Positions 12,779 to 24,182 of a stretch of 64,000 bases of DNA are shown piece by piece. The notes beneath the pieces are model-generated. The model was not told the origin of the DNA, ran no database searches, and saw only the letters and a program-made list of their open reading frames with translations. The DNA comes from Aegilops tauschii subsp. strangulata (Eukaryota > Streptophyta > Magnoliopsida > Poales > Poaceae): positions 93,583,322 to 93,647,321 of the forward strand of contig NC_053035.3 in assembly GCF_002575655.3 (NCBI RefSeq), in the 5' to 3' direction. The position numbers and the translations under genes are program-made. The first letter of the stretch is position 1, and every line of letters starts with the position of its first letter.

Positions 12779-13735
12779 GACAAATCCTCACTGTTGTCTG
12801 TTTCTTCTCAGTAGTCAAGCTCGAGGAAGGAAGAACCACGTGGCAGAGGACACTGAGGCGGAACAACAATGGCCATCCAATTTTGTGCAGTTCCACTAAA
12901 ATTGAGGAAGACATGCCCGGGTATGGAGATACGCATCACTGTTTCCAAAAATATAAAAAAGGGATATAGTGTTGTTACTATGTTTTACAAGATTAACAAC
13001 GACATCTCAATTGTCAATAAGAATTATGAAAAGTACACCAACAAACAGAAGCATCATGATTATCTTGATGGGAACTAAACCAGGATACCCGAGAAAAAAA
13101 GCATTTCTTCATTTAACCAGTGATAGTATTAGATTAGCAACAACAATAGGAGCATATGGACAATGACCGCACAAACACCATGTACTTTTTGTCGAAACAA
13201 CATATATACCTCCGCCGAGGCATAAATCAGGACAACTTTTCGAGTGGCATTTCCTCTATAATAGTAGGTGATGTTGGACCAGCCGATGAACCCTAGCTAC
13301 TATACATGGGGAGCTGGGGAGTAGTCGCATAGAAGAAAACCCGCATGCAGTGACCTGGGGAGCTGGACCGGTACAAGAAGTTATACCTCAAGTGGGCGAG
13401 ATGTCGCTTAGGCGGGCGGGCGGGATCTGCCCACATGACGGCAGCGAACAATGGCGAGGAGGACCTTCGTCCGCGCCAGTGCCGGCTCCGAGAGGACGGT
13501 GCACATCGGCTTCCTCCATCACTGACGGCGACAACGTCAACGCTGCACCTCCTCACCTCCCGCAGCGGAAGGGATTCGGCCGGATCTGTGACCACCGGTG
13601 AGGAGAGAGATAGTGTGGACACTGTCATCTTGTTTTGATATGGAGAGGATGAGAGAGCGAGACACGAGAAACTCTATCAAACAAGAGGCTATAATGGAGT
13701 AAAACAATCTCTCCATACCGGTGGTTTTAAATAGA
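12779..13735 (-). other. Module A: candidate minus-strand gene of unknown function, open first exon
   Basis: This is one of three diverged copies (A, B, C) of the same arrangement on the minus strand. A TATA-like CTATTTAAAA lies at 13726-13735. A GC-rich first exon has a start codon at 13628. A splice donor (GAG then GTATAA) follows at 13387. A downstream exon holds the conserved motif ATTTTAGTGGAACTGCACAA at 12881-12902. The first exon is open for 80 codons, Ser/Arg-rich, and begins MTVSTLSLSSPVVTDP. The homologous frame in module C is recognisable but carries stops. In the second exon the frame around SSILVELHK is shared by all three copies and is open to a TAG near 12770. I recognise no family. 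It could be a small gene, a transcribed pseudogene, or part of an unnamed transposon. Confidence 0.35.
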
Positions 13736-14559
13736 ATACGCGCGTTCACGGAAAAAAGAAACGAAAACTGGCGGACAATTTTTTAACGTACCAAGAAAGA
13801 AAACTCGATCAAAAACACGCCCCCGCTTCCAGGTCGCGAGAGTCGTCGCGAACACACACATAGACATAGACATGCACATCCGTGTTTACGTAAAATTCCA
13901 TTTCCATCTCCAATCATATTTGTCCAACTGGCACATTATTTACGTTGTTAATTATATACGCGGCAATATTAACGTACAACATCTCTTGTTTGCGGGCGCC
14001 CGGACCGCTGCCACGGCCGCTCCTGACCAACCCGAACCCTCTTCATCACCCGCGCGTGCTTCCCGCCCGAAACAGTCAGTGCCGCATTCATGCCCGGCCA
14101 GAGCGTACGCGACCTCTCACTGGCACAGGCATTGAAGTGGCGCGCCGGCCGAGAGAGTGTCGCCTGCGCCGCTTCCTGGTGCACGCGACTGCTCCACGTT
14201 CAAAGGTCCCAATAGCCGGCCACAACATGCATGTAAAAAGTTCTTGGGAGTCCGTGCTACAGCTGGCTGTCCTCCCCCAACTCGTCAATCTCTTCCAGTA
14301 GTACTAGTACTCCATAGCGCGATCCATCAACAAGCAGGCGGGAAAATTATCGTATACTTGGTTTGCGGTGAGTGGCATGTCGAGCGACCGTGTGGGGTCG
14401 AGCCGTGGAGGAGGGTGAGACACGAACGCGACAGACGTGATTTAAACGTTGGTTTTGCTCGATGGCGCGATCCAACGAAACGAAACGTTGGTTTCTCTCC
14501 GTTTCCATTTTTATCTCCGGAAAAACGGAAACTTTCCACTCTATTTTCATTCCTACTCC
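13736..14559. other. Unassigned low-copy DNA
   Basis: The stretch is GC-rich in the middle (about 13990-14200). No open frame here gives a recognisable product. Short ORFs on both strands overlap each other with no homology I can name. Confidence 0.35.
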
Positions 14560-15430
14560 AAGGTTGCCCCGTTACAACATTCCATCAAATACAAAGGAAA
14601 ACTAACACGCATGCTGATGCATCTCAATGATTCACACTTCATAGCCAATATTTACTTCACAACTAAAGACAAAAGTTGTGAGAGCGTGTAAGAAAGAAAA
14701 ACTACTGATGGGGTCACTACGACTTAAACCCTAAACCCTAAACAGTATTTAATTTCCTGGCCAGGTAGAACCTGTCGAAGGAAAGACGGCTGGCACCCTC
14801 GGATCATACGATGCTTTTGTGCAGTTCCACTAAAATCGAGCTGAGCATCCCTGATGGCAAAGATATTGAAGAAGTGTGATCAGAATAATAGTACTGGCAC
14901 TAGTTCATGAGACATAAACTCATCACAAGTAGAAGCCGGTAGAAGTAGAGAAAGATCGACATGGAGATGGAGCTACGTGGGGAGCTGCAGCAGTGGAGCA
15001 AGCCGGCTCCAAAAGGAAGATGGACTACCTGGGACGTCGGGCTGTAGCTAGAAGGGCGGTTGGGACGCGGCATCGGCCCATACCGCGGTGACCCACGATT
15101 GGGACACACTGACTATGGATTTTCTCCCTCGCCGATGTCGACCGCGTCTACAGAGAACATTGTTCCCTTCCCCCAGCTGCGGGATCAGGCCCGATATGTG
15201 ACCAGAAGTATGGCCACCGTCGTTCTATGCTTGTGAAGAGAGCAATCCAAGCAAGCAGGCTTGTAGCTTAGGCTCCTGCTAGTGTATATATAGTGGTTTT
15301 CTTTTTCTCTCCATATCAACCATTTTATATTGCGTACGTGTCATTGAAGAGTGAAATGATGGTTGCTTCTTCCGACTAACTTATTGTGTGATTTGGTTGC
15401 TCCTTTAGTGGCCCCTACACGTACTCCCCC
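14560..15430 (-). other. Module B: second, decayed copy of the minus-strand module
   Basis: The layout matches A and C. A TATA-like CTATATATAC lies at 15284-15293. A GC-rich first exon ends at a donor (CCCAG then GTAGTC) at 15029. An acceptor at 14851 (CATCAG then GGATGCTC) leads to the conserved motif at 14815-14836. The intron would be 178 bp. The first exon has early stops in the frame that is open in module A, so it is probably not coding. Sequence downstream of the second exon, around ACAAAAGTTGTGAGAG at 14670, is shared with module C. The upstream end (15344-15420) is also partly repeated at 17418-17560. Confidence 0.35.
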
Positions 15431-15701
15431 TACGTGTATGCAACAGTCACACGTACACATGGACGCAAAAATGCGCGCGACGCCCTAATGCATGCATGTC
15501 CGAGCACACGACGGAACACACACGGTCACGCTCAAGTGCTCAACCTACACGTGCATGCACACACATACTCAGCCAGGGTGAGCTAGTGACCGTATAAACA
15601 CCAGAAAATGTATATATTGAGCGCAATGAGCGTATTATGAAGTCCACTGACCGTATTTTTTAAAATATACAGTGACAGATAGTGTATTTATCTCGTTTAA
15701 A

Positions 15702-16075
15702 ATTAAGCCATATTAACCGAAGAGGAGGCAGTATGGACTAGCATTACTTTGCTGTGTCCCATCAACTTGCTGAACGAGGAGAAGCTTGCGGGATGGGAGA
15801 AGCTTGCGCGCGGTGGCTCGCAGGACAAGGAGAAACTTTTGACTAATGCAATCTGTCCTTCGCTCAGGCGGTGGACGTGCAACAGTGTCAGATTGCCAGA
15901 AGCATACACTATACTAGTACTATTATTGTTGCACTTCCCGAAGAGGCGAACAGCCAAGCGGAGAGTTTACTAGTACTAGTACTACTATAGTCTATAGAGG
16001 TACTATACTAGTACTAGGAACCGGATGGAGGAGCGTCTGCACTCTTATTATATTTTTAAAATGTGATAAAGCAAT
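15702..16075. repeat. Local duplicated block, copy 1
   Basis: The block begins ATTAAGCCATATTAACCG and runs to GTGATAAAG. Nearly every segment matches 16438-16790 with substitutions and small indels: GAACGAGGAGAAGCTTGC, TTTTGACTAATGCAA, GGCGGTGGAC, TGTCAGATTGCCAGA and GAAGAGGCGA are common to both. The copies lie in direct orientation and are separated by a LINE tail. No coding function is visible. Confidence 0.75.
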
Positions 16076-16089
16076 CTTCAACACATTTG

Positions 16090-16437
16090 GTTCTCTTCGA
16101 GGGTTCTCGCATGTGATAATGGAAGTTGATTGCATGGAACACTCGCCACAATTCTCGCTTAATTCTGGATCATATCCTGTTACAAATAGGAGCGCTCGGT
16201 AATATTTCCTCTTTTTTTGTTATTCAGCATGTAAACAGGTCAGCAAACCTTGCGGCGCATCTTTGTGCGAACTGTGCTTGCTGCACTTTGAATGTGGCCG
16301 AGAGCTGGCTTGATGAAACACCTCGCTTCCTACTTCTTTTTTTGCGGGGTACCTCGCTTCCTAGTGACCAGTGTCTTGGCTGATCGTCCTAAGAATGCTT
16401 ATATACGAATAAAGCTCTCTCATTTACCCGCAAAAAA
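16090..16437 (+). pseudogene. 3' end of a LINE: RNase H-like remnant and A-rich tail
   Basis: The plus strand encodes an RNase H-like C-terminus (RVT_3 style), with SSFFVIQHVNRSANLAAH and the following LDETPRFL, typical of the last domain of plant LINE ORF2. It is followed by a short 3' UTR containing AATAAAGCTCTCTCATTTAC and a short A tail ending at 16437. This is a 5'-truncated copy, as usual for target-primed reverse transcription. It lies between the two copies of the 370-bp block. Confidence 0.65.
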
Positions 16438-16790
16438 GATTAAGCCATATTAACCGGAAAGGAGGGAGTATGGACTAGCACTACTTGTTGGTGTGTCCTG
16501 TCAACTCGCAGAACGAGGAGAAGCTTGCAGGACAAGGTGAAGCTCGCTTATGCCTTTTGACTAATGCAACGTACCCTCGCCCAGGCGGTGGACATGCATC
16601 AGTTCATTCAGTGTCAGATTGCCAGAGGCATTCACTGTGGTACCGAACATGCGGAGTACCATCATTGTTCGACTTCACGAAGAGGCGAAGAGCCAAGCGC
16701 AAGGTTTAGTAGTACGAGTAGTACTACTACTAGAACCACATGGTGGAGCATCTGTACTCTTATTTTTCTTAATCTCTGATAAAGTACACA
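16438..16790. repeat. Local duplicated block, copy 2
   Basis: This is the direct repeat of 15702-16075. It starts at the same ATTAAGCCATATTAACCG immediately after the LINE A tail and ends near CTGATAAAG. It contains a Stowaway-like string GGAGGGAGTA near its start, but no full MITE is seen. Confidence 0.75.
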
Positions 16791-17054
16791 TTTATTCCAG
16801 AGAAGGGAGGAAAACGGCAGCCCAACATGTAATGATGATATCGATCAACCATGCTCGAATATATCTTGGCCTCCGTGCGAGCCCGTCTGTGTGTTCTCGC
16901 TCCTCATTTCTCTCAAGGAACGGCGGGTTGGCCATTTTGCCTTTAATTGAGATCGGTTTGCTCACACTCCGGTCCCACATGTCAGTGATATGCCAAGAGG
17001 AGGTGCGTTGACCGACTCGCCATACGCGCACTTGGTTTTGCACCTTCATACTAC

Positions 17055-17399
17055 TCCTCCCTCCGTCACAGTTTACAGGGCGCGCTTCATTATGATGCAT
17101 TTCTCTCAATTCATTTCCACCACCAGAGAGACTTTAGACGTGTTTGGTTTAATGCTCAATTAATTAGGGCGTGGTAATCGCAATTTTCTCTCGATGTAGT
17201 ACTACGGAGTGGAGTAAGTGCATGCATGTGTGTACCCGGGTGGAAGCACTGCATGCATGTGTCTACGCGTTATTTCCTCTAGTAATAGACGCCGCGCTAT
17301 AACTACCAATGCTATTTTTCAGGCCGATCGCTAGTCGCCTTGGTCCCAGAGATTTTCTCTTTTTCTGAAGCGCGCTCTATAAACAGTGACGGATGGAGT
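17055..17399. mobile_element. Stowaway MITE, about 345 bp
   Basis: The ends are inverted repeats. The left end reads CTCCCTCCGTCACAGTTTAC then GGGCGCGCTTC. The right end reads GAAGCGCGCTC then TATAAACAGTGACGGATGGAG. The TA-rich flanks fit Stowaway (Tc1/Mariner) target choice. The interior has no coding capacity, and GCATGCATGTG occurs twice. Confidence 0.7.
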
Positions 17400-17552
17400 A
17401 GTATGAGCGGATTCAAAGAAGAGTGTATTGATGGTTGCTTCTTCCGAGCAACTTACAGTGGGAAAGGTGGGGCTTATGATTTGACTGCTCATTACTCACT
17501 ATTAATGCGGCGCAACGACCGGTCTGAGTCTCCCATGCAGCTGTGCACTACC

Positions 17553-17853
17553 CCCTCGGTTCTTAAATATACTCCGGAGTATTTGTCTTTCTAGAGATTT
17601 CGACGAGTGACTACTCAAATATTTGTCTTTTTAGAGATTCAAATGGACTACTACATACGGATGTATATAGACATATTTTAGAGTGTACATTCACTCATTT
17701 TGCTCCGTATGTAGTCACTTGTTGAAATCTCTAGAAAGACAAATATTTAGGAACGGAGGGAGTACACATACGAAGCAAAATGAGTGAATCTACACTAAAA
17801 AATATGCCCATTTGAAATTTGTAAAAAGACAAATATTTAGGAACGAAGGAGTA
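17553..17853. mobile_element. Stowaway MITE with an appended partial second copy
   Basis: 17553-17763 has both arms: the left arm has TTTGTCTTTCTAGAGATTTC, and the right arm has GAAATCTCTAGAAAGACAAA then TATTTAGGAACGGAGGGAGTA. A second right arm (17764-17853), ending TATTTAGGAACGAAGGAGTA, follows immediately. This suggests a nested or tandem copy. The family is the same as the fragment at 11937. Confidence 0.8.
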
Positions 17854-17989
17854 TAATTTTGTGCATGGCACATGGACCCGGATGCCGGAGAGGCTTCTGG
17901 CAATGCTATCAAGCTTCTAGCATTTGTTTACATAATTGACGTACTACACAAATATTTTTCCAGCGACATGAAATTGTACAATGGTGTGA

Positions 17990-19150
17990 GCTTTCAGCTT
18001 TTGTTTCGTTTGTCTTGCCATCGATGCTCTTTCGGAAACAATAAAAAACTAACTTCCTTGCTAATCAGAGCTAATATTTACATCACAACTAAAGACAAAG
18101 TTGTGAGAAGGTGTTAAATTAAAATTGATCCATGCTTTCATTGGCAGCAACGTCCCCCAGCTCTGTCTAAATCAACAAGGCATGTTGGGAAAAAAGTAGC
18201 TGTCTGGAGCATGCAACATTCCGATCATTTTGTGCAGTTCCACTAAAATAGAGTTGAGCGTCCCTATTCCAAAGATATTAAGTTTGATTACGATAATAGA
18301 GGACTGCTGATGAAACAATAAACACACAAATAGAAGTCGGTCACCTTTGCAGTCTCTCTTAAGACTAACTAGTTGGAGAAGATTAGGCTCGGAGTTGGAT
18401 GAGGAGGATAGAGCAAAACCAATCTCCCTTTGTGCAGTCGCACTGAAATGTAGAGACGTTGCCCGTGTGACATTTTGGTAGAACTGCACAAAACACTCTT
18501 AAGAAAAAAGTGATTTGTGCAGTTCACCAAAAGGTCACAATAGCAACAAGGTGAAATGGATAGCCCTGTTTGCAAAAAAGAGGTAGAAAGGAAACAATTA
18601 CTGGCCAATAACAGTTGATGACACATGCGACGACAAAAAAGAAGCATATTCCTTGTCCTAAGGGAAGATAACAACACGGTTGTGTTTGTCTAAAACGGTG
18701 TCAGGACGAGATTGCAATATGGAAAGTACGCCGGACGAGCTACGTTTTGGGCAAAGAACTATGGAAGATCCACATGCAGCGACGTGGGAAGACGGGCAGT
18801 GGAGCAAGGCCGGAGGGGATACCTGGAGGTCGTCGGGATGTAACTAGGTGAGCGGCGGCGGGCGGAATCTGCCCATACTGCGGCAGCGAGCAGGTGGCGT
18901 AGGCCCTACCACGCCGGAGCTTCGTCAGAGAGAACGACGTGTACCGCAGATCAGTACGTGCTTCCTCGGCGCCGTCGAACCGAGAAACGATGCACGTCCT
19001 CCCTTTCCGCCGGCGGACAGGATGCGGCCAGATCAGTGACCAACGGTGAGAGAGAGAGAGAGGCCACCGCAGCTTTGTGTGAGATACTCTGAAGAGAGAC
19101 AAACCAGGCAGGCAGGCTCCATTGTATAAAGTGGAGCGGACTACCTTTTT
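17990..19150 (-). other. Module C: third copy of the minus-strand module
   Basis: A TATA-like CTTTATACA lies at 19123-19131. A GC-rich first exon ends at a donor (CTCCAG then GTATCC) at 18823. An acceptor (GGAATAG then GGACGC) is at 18264. The conserved motif lies at 18228-18249, and the second-exon frame runs SILVELHKMIGMLHAPDS to a stop at about 18172. The intron would be 559 bp and contains the hairpin at 18467-18538. The first-exon frame that is open in module A has at least two stops here, so C is likely a pseudogene or non-coding transcript. The 3' part (18060-18120) shares ACAACTAAAGACAAA and GTTGTGAGA with module B. Confidence 0.35.
18467..18538. repeat. Near-perfect hairpin carrying the module motif
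   Basis: The left arm is 18467-18497 (contains GGTAGAACTGCACAAAAC) and the right arm is 18509-18538 (contains TTTGTGCAGTTCACCAAAAG). They pair over about 30 bp with two mismatches and one bulge around an 11-nt loop. The arm sequence resembles the motif at 12881, 14815 and 18228. It could be a tiny MITE, a regulatory hairpin or a small-RNA source. Confidence 0.7.
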
Positions 19151-21696
19151 CTCCATAAAAATCGTTTTATATTCTGTGTACATGCCATTGAGTGATATAA
19201 TTTTATTTAAAAATAACGCGCCAACGCATCAAGTCGAACTTTGTTTTGTGCACGCGTGGTACACGACCTCTGTAGGTAAACAACTGCTACACGCGTTCAA
19301 ATTAGCACGTGGGCTGCCATTTCGTACAGAAATGAGCTCCACCGTGTACCCGTGCGGGTGTGGCTGGGCACGAAGCGTGAGTACATGAATGGCGCACCTA
19401 TTCTCTTCCTCTATACGTACGCCACCTACGTGGGGTTGTGTGAGAGAGATACAAACGTAGAGAGATATAGTGTGTGGGTTCGTGAGAGTTTTTTTGGGGG
19501 AGGGGGTCAATAAAAAAATGTAACATATGCAATGTGTGTGAAATAGAGTCCTGGATATATCATATATATAGAGGGGGAGATCCATGAGAAGAGAGTGGAG
19601 GTCTCATCGGCTTGAGGTGTCCATAGAATCGAAGAGAGGGATGATGTGTGTGTGCGCGCGCGCGATCGATAAAGAGTGCCATCGAATTTGTGTGTTCCCA
19701 CGTCAAAGATATAGAGTGGCTGGCCTACTGGAACGTGAGAGGGGACAGGTGCAGTTTGTCTCTGTGGCATGGATACCTACCTACAGCGCTCGACTATCGG
19801 TGTGTGGTGGGGGGGGGAGGGAGGCCTAATTAACTATAGACGTACAATGGCTGGTATATGTGTGGAGGAGGAGAGAGGCCTACCTCATGTATTAAGGGAG
19901 ATCGATCTACCTCATGTATTAAGGGAGATCGATCGGCATCCATGCAGATGTGTAGGAGAGGAATAAGGTTGGGAGAGAGACAGAGCTAGAGTGTTGGAGG
20001 GGGTGGTAGTGGAGTTGCTTCTAACAAATGGTGGGATAGGCTTGCTAGACAACCGGAGGGCACGCCTGCAATATCAATAAGAGAGGGGATGGCTGCTTGT
20101 CTGTGCACGTGCGTCTGAGAGACGGGTCAGGAGGCATGCACAAATGATGAGGGGGGCGATATGGCTGTGGTAAGCAGACATAACTACATAGGAAGATCAA
20201 TCATCCTTTGTCAGAGAAAGGAGAGACATAACTTGTGAGGTACGTCGACGATGGGGGGAATAGTTAAAGTCGACCTAGGTATATGTTGGGAGATCGATCG
20301 GTATACATGCATGTGTGTTAGAAGCAAATGAGGCACGGGGAGAACGATAGAGAGAGAGGGATGCATCTAGGAGGTGGTGCGAGAGTCATACTATATCGAG
20401 GGGGAGGAGTGTGCGAGTACGAGATCGATGAAAAGAGTGGTGGGAGTGAGGCATGGACGGTGATAAGAGAAGAGGGGAAGCTTGTGTTTTGTGCTAGGCA
20501 CACCTGGCTAGAGATGCATATCGATCGATGTGTGTCGTAAAGAAGGAGCTGGGGGGCCTACACACACCGTGGTGGACGACCTAAAGTGAAAAGACGAATT
20601 TGTGCGATGGAGCTAGAGAATGCTGAGGGAGGGTGAGAGGGATGCGGGCGTCTGCATGCACGAGAGAAAGTTAGCACTAGCTAGCTACAAAGATATGAGG
20701 ATTGTGTGGGTGTAAAAGACGAAGAGAGATCATACTTCATTATAAAAAGCGAATTCGGATATTTGAAGAATTTATCATAGTGTTTTGAACCGACGCATGT
20801 GTGAATATATATAACGGTGATACACATGGTGTGGTTATGAACATGTTATACTACATATAATATATTTTATCTCTACTCTCATAAAAACGTAGTTGTTGAT
20901 GATGGTGCCATCCTGCAATATAGGCCGTCCGATTTATATCTGACGGATAGGAAGGAAACTATGGCAATTTTGAAAAAAGATAACCACACCCCTCTCCATA
21001 TTTGCAAATTAGGCCTCCCCTCGATCATGTTGATTTTCTATGGAACGAATGGGCATCTTGCTAGTACTACGTATAACATATAGAACATTGATCATAATTT
21101 GGGCTAATGTGTGGCTTTTGTAGCTCAGGTCTAAATACTTGTCATAATGTATGGGGCGGGGCACTATACTATGTGTGATAAATACGGTGTACACGTATGG
21201 AACATGGTTTAGATTATGAATATATAGTTAGTACATCAAATGTACTATTATTTGGAATCAACATCAAGTGTATTCAAAAAATAGAATTCGAGTTCATGTA
21301 GTACACATAGTTCATATCTATCTCTATAGTAATCATGTGGTTTGTTATTAAGGTAATACACGAATGATGGTTGAAGTTGGCAACAATCATGATTGTAGAT
21401 TGTTATTGAAATAGAGAAATGAATTCAAATTCAGTTCGAATTGCAGCGGTAGTATAGACATTTGGAATGCACTAAAATGTTGGTATGAGTAGGTGACATG
21501 CATTATACAGCAAGCGAAAAAATTTAATGGGACATAACATGGATTCATACTACCGAATAGCATTTAATTACACTAAATTGTTGGTATGAGTAGCTTTAAA
21601 TAGCATTTTTATAGTAAAACGGGGCAAAACTCTCTCTTTGTGTGGTGTGAATAGTTTTATTTTTTTCGTTTTCTTTTTGGTTGAGGGGAGTGCGAA
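19151..21696. other. Unassigned region with simple and short direct repeats
   Basis: There is no recognisable coding sequence or known transposon. The left half is purine-rich (many GAGAG runs) with a GT/GC microsatellite at 19643-19665. A 27-bp direct duplication at about 19881-19935 (CTACCTCATGTATTAAGGG twice) and recurring GGGAGATCGATCGG strings at 19925 and 20288 hint at an unnamed repeat. The right half, from about 20700, is AT-rich. Confidence 0.4.
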
Positions 21697-22121
21697 TTGA
21701 TTTGGTACGTACAAGTACAATATTACACGTTAGGCTTGTCCCTAAAATTCAACCCGTGCCTTGTTATATCCCGAAAATTCAGATATCGTGCTCCCAAAAC
21801 TGGCGCCTTCACAACCCGCGCCTTGCTATCCCGAAATTATAACGCGCGCGAAAACTCCATCCAGCTACCAAATCCCGACACGCGAAATCCCCCTTCTAAC
21901 CCTGAGCCGAAAGGGCAGCTAGTTCAAATTGGTGGGGGATTGTTTTGTAACACACCCTACATTTTGGACAAGCGCGCCCCTAAGTCATGGTTCACCCCCT
22001 CCCATTGCCTCCTTTTTGCCATTCGAAATCCCAGGCAGCCATAACCTCTCCGCTCCAGCCGCGAAACCCCACCCTCCTCCGTCCGCCACCTCACCGCTGC
22101 CCAGCCGGAGCCTCTTCCCCG

Positions 22122-24182
22122 ATGACGTCGTTCGCCGCAACAGCTCGACGTCCCTCGTCCACCTCCCCGGATGAGGATCCGTCGTCCATCTCGTCGTCTC
22201 GCCGGTTCAGCCGCCCCGTCCTCCACCTCCAAGAAGCTGCTCCGACGATCGCCTCGTCTATCGCGGCTGCTCCATCCCCACAGCGTCGCCTTAACCTGCT
22301 CCACCGGAACCGCAGCATCCTCACCGACTTCTCCGACGAAGCTGAGGCCTACTCAGTGCCACCAAAGAGGTTGTACACGCATCCCATCGCACCTTCTCGT
22401 TAGCTCGACCTCCCGGCACCGACGGTGCTCCATCCTGCACCCCCATGGAGCGGCTACCTTGAAGCCAGCGCCGCGGGCGACATCTCCATGGCGGCTCTCC
22501 CCCAGTGCGAGGCCCCTTCGGCGGCGGCGTCCATACCAGCCGGATCTGCTGCTGCTGCTCCGGCTCTCTCTCGCTCGTGCTGCTACTGCTGCTCCAGCTC
22601 TCGCTCGATCGCTCGCTCGCCCAGCTGCTGTTGCTCCGGCTCTCGCTCGCTCGCGCTGCTGCTGCTGCTCCGGCTCTCGCTCGATCGCTCGCTCGCGCAG
22701 CTGCTGCTGCTCCAGCTCTCGCTCGCTCGCTCGTGCTGCTGCTGCTGCTGCTCTCCCCCTCGCTCGTGCTGCTACTCTGCTCCGATTTAGCTACACTTCA
22801 GTCGACTGAATCGACTTTTGGGTCAGTCGATTTTCAGTGGGTGGGGGGCTCGCCGGAGTTAAGGAAGAACCACCCGCAGCGGGGACGGGGGCTCGCCGGA
22901 GAGTTACCCCACTATCTATCTTAGGGTTCAGGGTGGGGGCGGGGGCCTATAGGGCTGGCCGGGACGGCGGCGGACCGGCGTTGGAGAGTTGTTTCGGGGT
23001 GGCGAGGCGGCGCTGGGGCCGGTGGTGGCTGGCGGCTCAAGGGGGTGCAGGTTGAAGATGAACTGCAGGCCCTCCCTAAACTACATGTCAAGTCCTCTCT
23101 GCTACCATTGCGTTCAGTTTCGACAGTAACATTCAGATTCCACAGTAAATTTCAGTTTCGACAGTTAACTTTAGAGTCAACAGTTTTTACCTCATCTGTT
23201 GTAGTCACGTGGTTTTTGGTGATGTAAATTTTACATCTATTTTACATCATCTATTGGAGATGCTATTAGAATCCCACTTGAGATTGACGATGTCTGTCTT
23301 GTGCTCCTTCAGCCTTGACGTCTTACGGCTCACCGGGGCTGCTCCAACGACAGAACGATCCATCACAACAAAGCAGTGCCCTGGACGCCGTCTACAGATT
23401 CCTCAGATCTTCCTCCACACCTCCGATAGCCATCTCTGCCTCAACTGCTTCAGCGACCAACCCAGTGATGTTGAGGTCGACACGGCCACGGCAAAGAGGT
23501 TGTACACTTGTTGCATCACTTATTACTATACATTCATGTCGATCCATTAGGGCTATTTTTGTTCGACGGAAAAACATAGCAATCGGGAATTTTCCAATGG
23601 TACTCTAATATTCAATTATTCATGCATTTTGTTGAAAGGAATGAAGCAAAACATCCACCTGGACCTACTTTTCAAAATCCTATGCATGAAAACAAGACCA
23701 AGTGCATTAGTGGCAGAATAACATTCTAACTGTACACGCTTTAATATGGTTTCACTTTATTTTGGCCATGTTTCTTTGCATTCCTCTGCTCTTCCAATTC
23801 CTGTAAACCAAACACCCAAGTTGACAGAAATCATGTGTTTACAAATGCTCTGTTTACCATGTGCATTCCTATCCTATTCCGGTGTTTTTCCTATCCCTGC
23901 GTTTTTAGAATCATGCAAGCCAAATGAGCCCTTACAGAATTACTTCAGTTACAGGTAGGTGTCAAAGGGAACTTTATGTGGTTTGTCCTGCTCCTGCCGC
24001 GACGTCGTCCACCTCACCTGAGGTGCTCCATCGACAGAAACATCCACCAAACCAGACATCACGGCTCCTGGCCGTCTTTCGCCGCCTCAGATCTCCTTCC
24101 CTGCCGCCGGCACCCACCGCAACGGCATCACCATCATCGACTCAGCAGATGAACCTGAGGAGTACATGGGTCCACAAGAGAG
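22122..24182 (+). repeat. First exon array: three homologous exons
   Basis: Exons 22122-22369, 23313-23498 and 24001-24182 all end in AAAGAG or GAGAG then GT, at the same codon phase. The first two donors read almost identically (AAAGAG then GTTGTACAC). Exons two and three align along their length (for example AP-TTERS-TTK and PSTETSTK, then PGR and P-QI). Exon two is 186 bp, exactly 62 codons, so it can be inserted without frame change. Exon three has TGA where exon two has GGG, and its acceptor AG is lost. Confidence 0.6.
22535..22775. repeat. CTG/CTCG minisatellite inside the first intron
   Basis: About five imperfect units of GCTGCTGCTGCTCCGGCTCT followed by CGCTCGATCGCTCGC, roughly 45-60 bp each. 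The long Leu/Ser/Arg-rich ORFs across it in all frames are products of the repeat. Confidence 0.8.

Noticed and set aside
14728..14750. Telomere-like CCCTAAACCCTAAAC
   Set aside because: Only about two and a half units; too short to claim an interstitial telomere or chromosome fusion.
22171..22924. Long Leu/Ser/Arg-rich ORFs over the first intron
   Set aside because: All three plus frames are open because of the CTG/CTCG minisatellite; compositional artefact.
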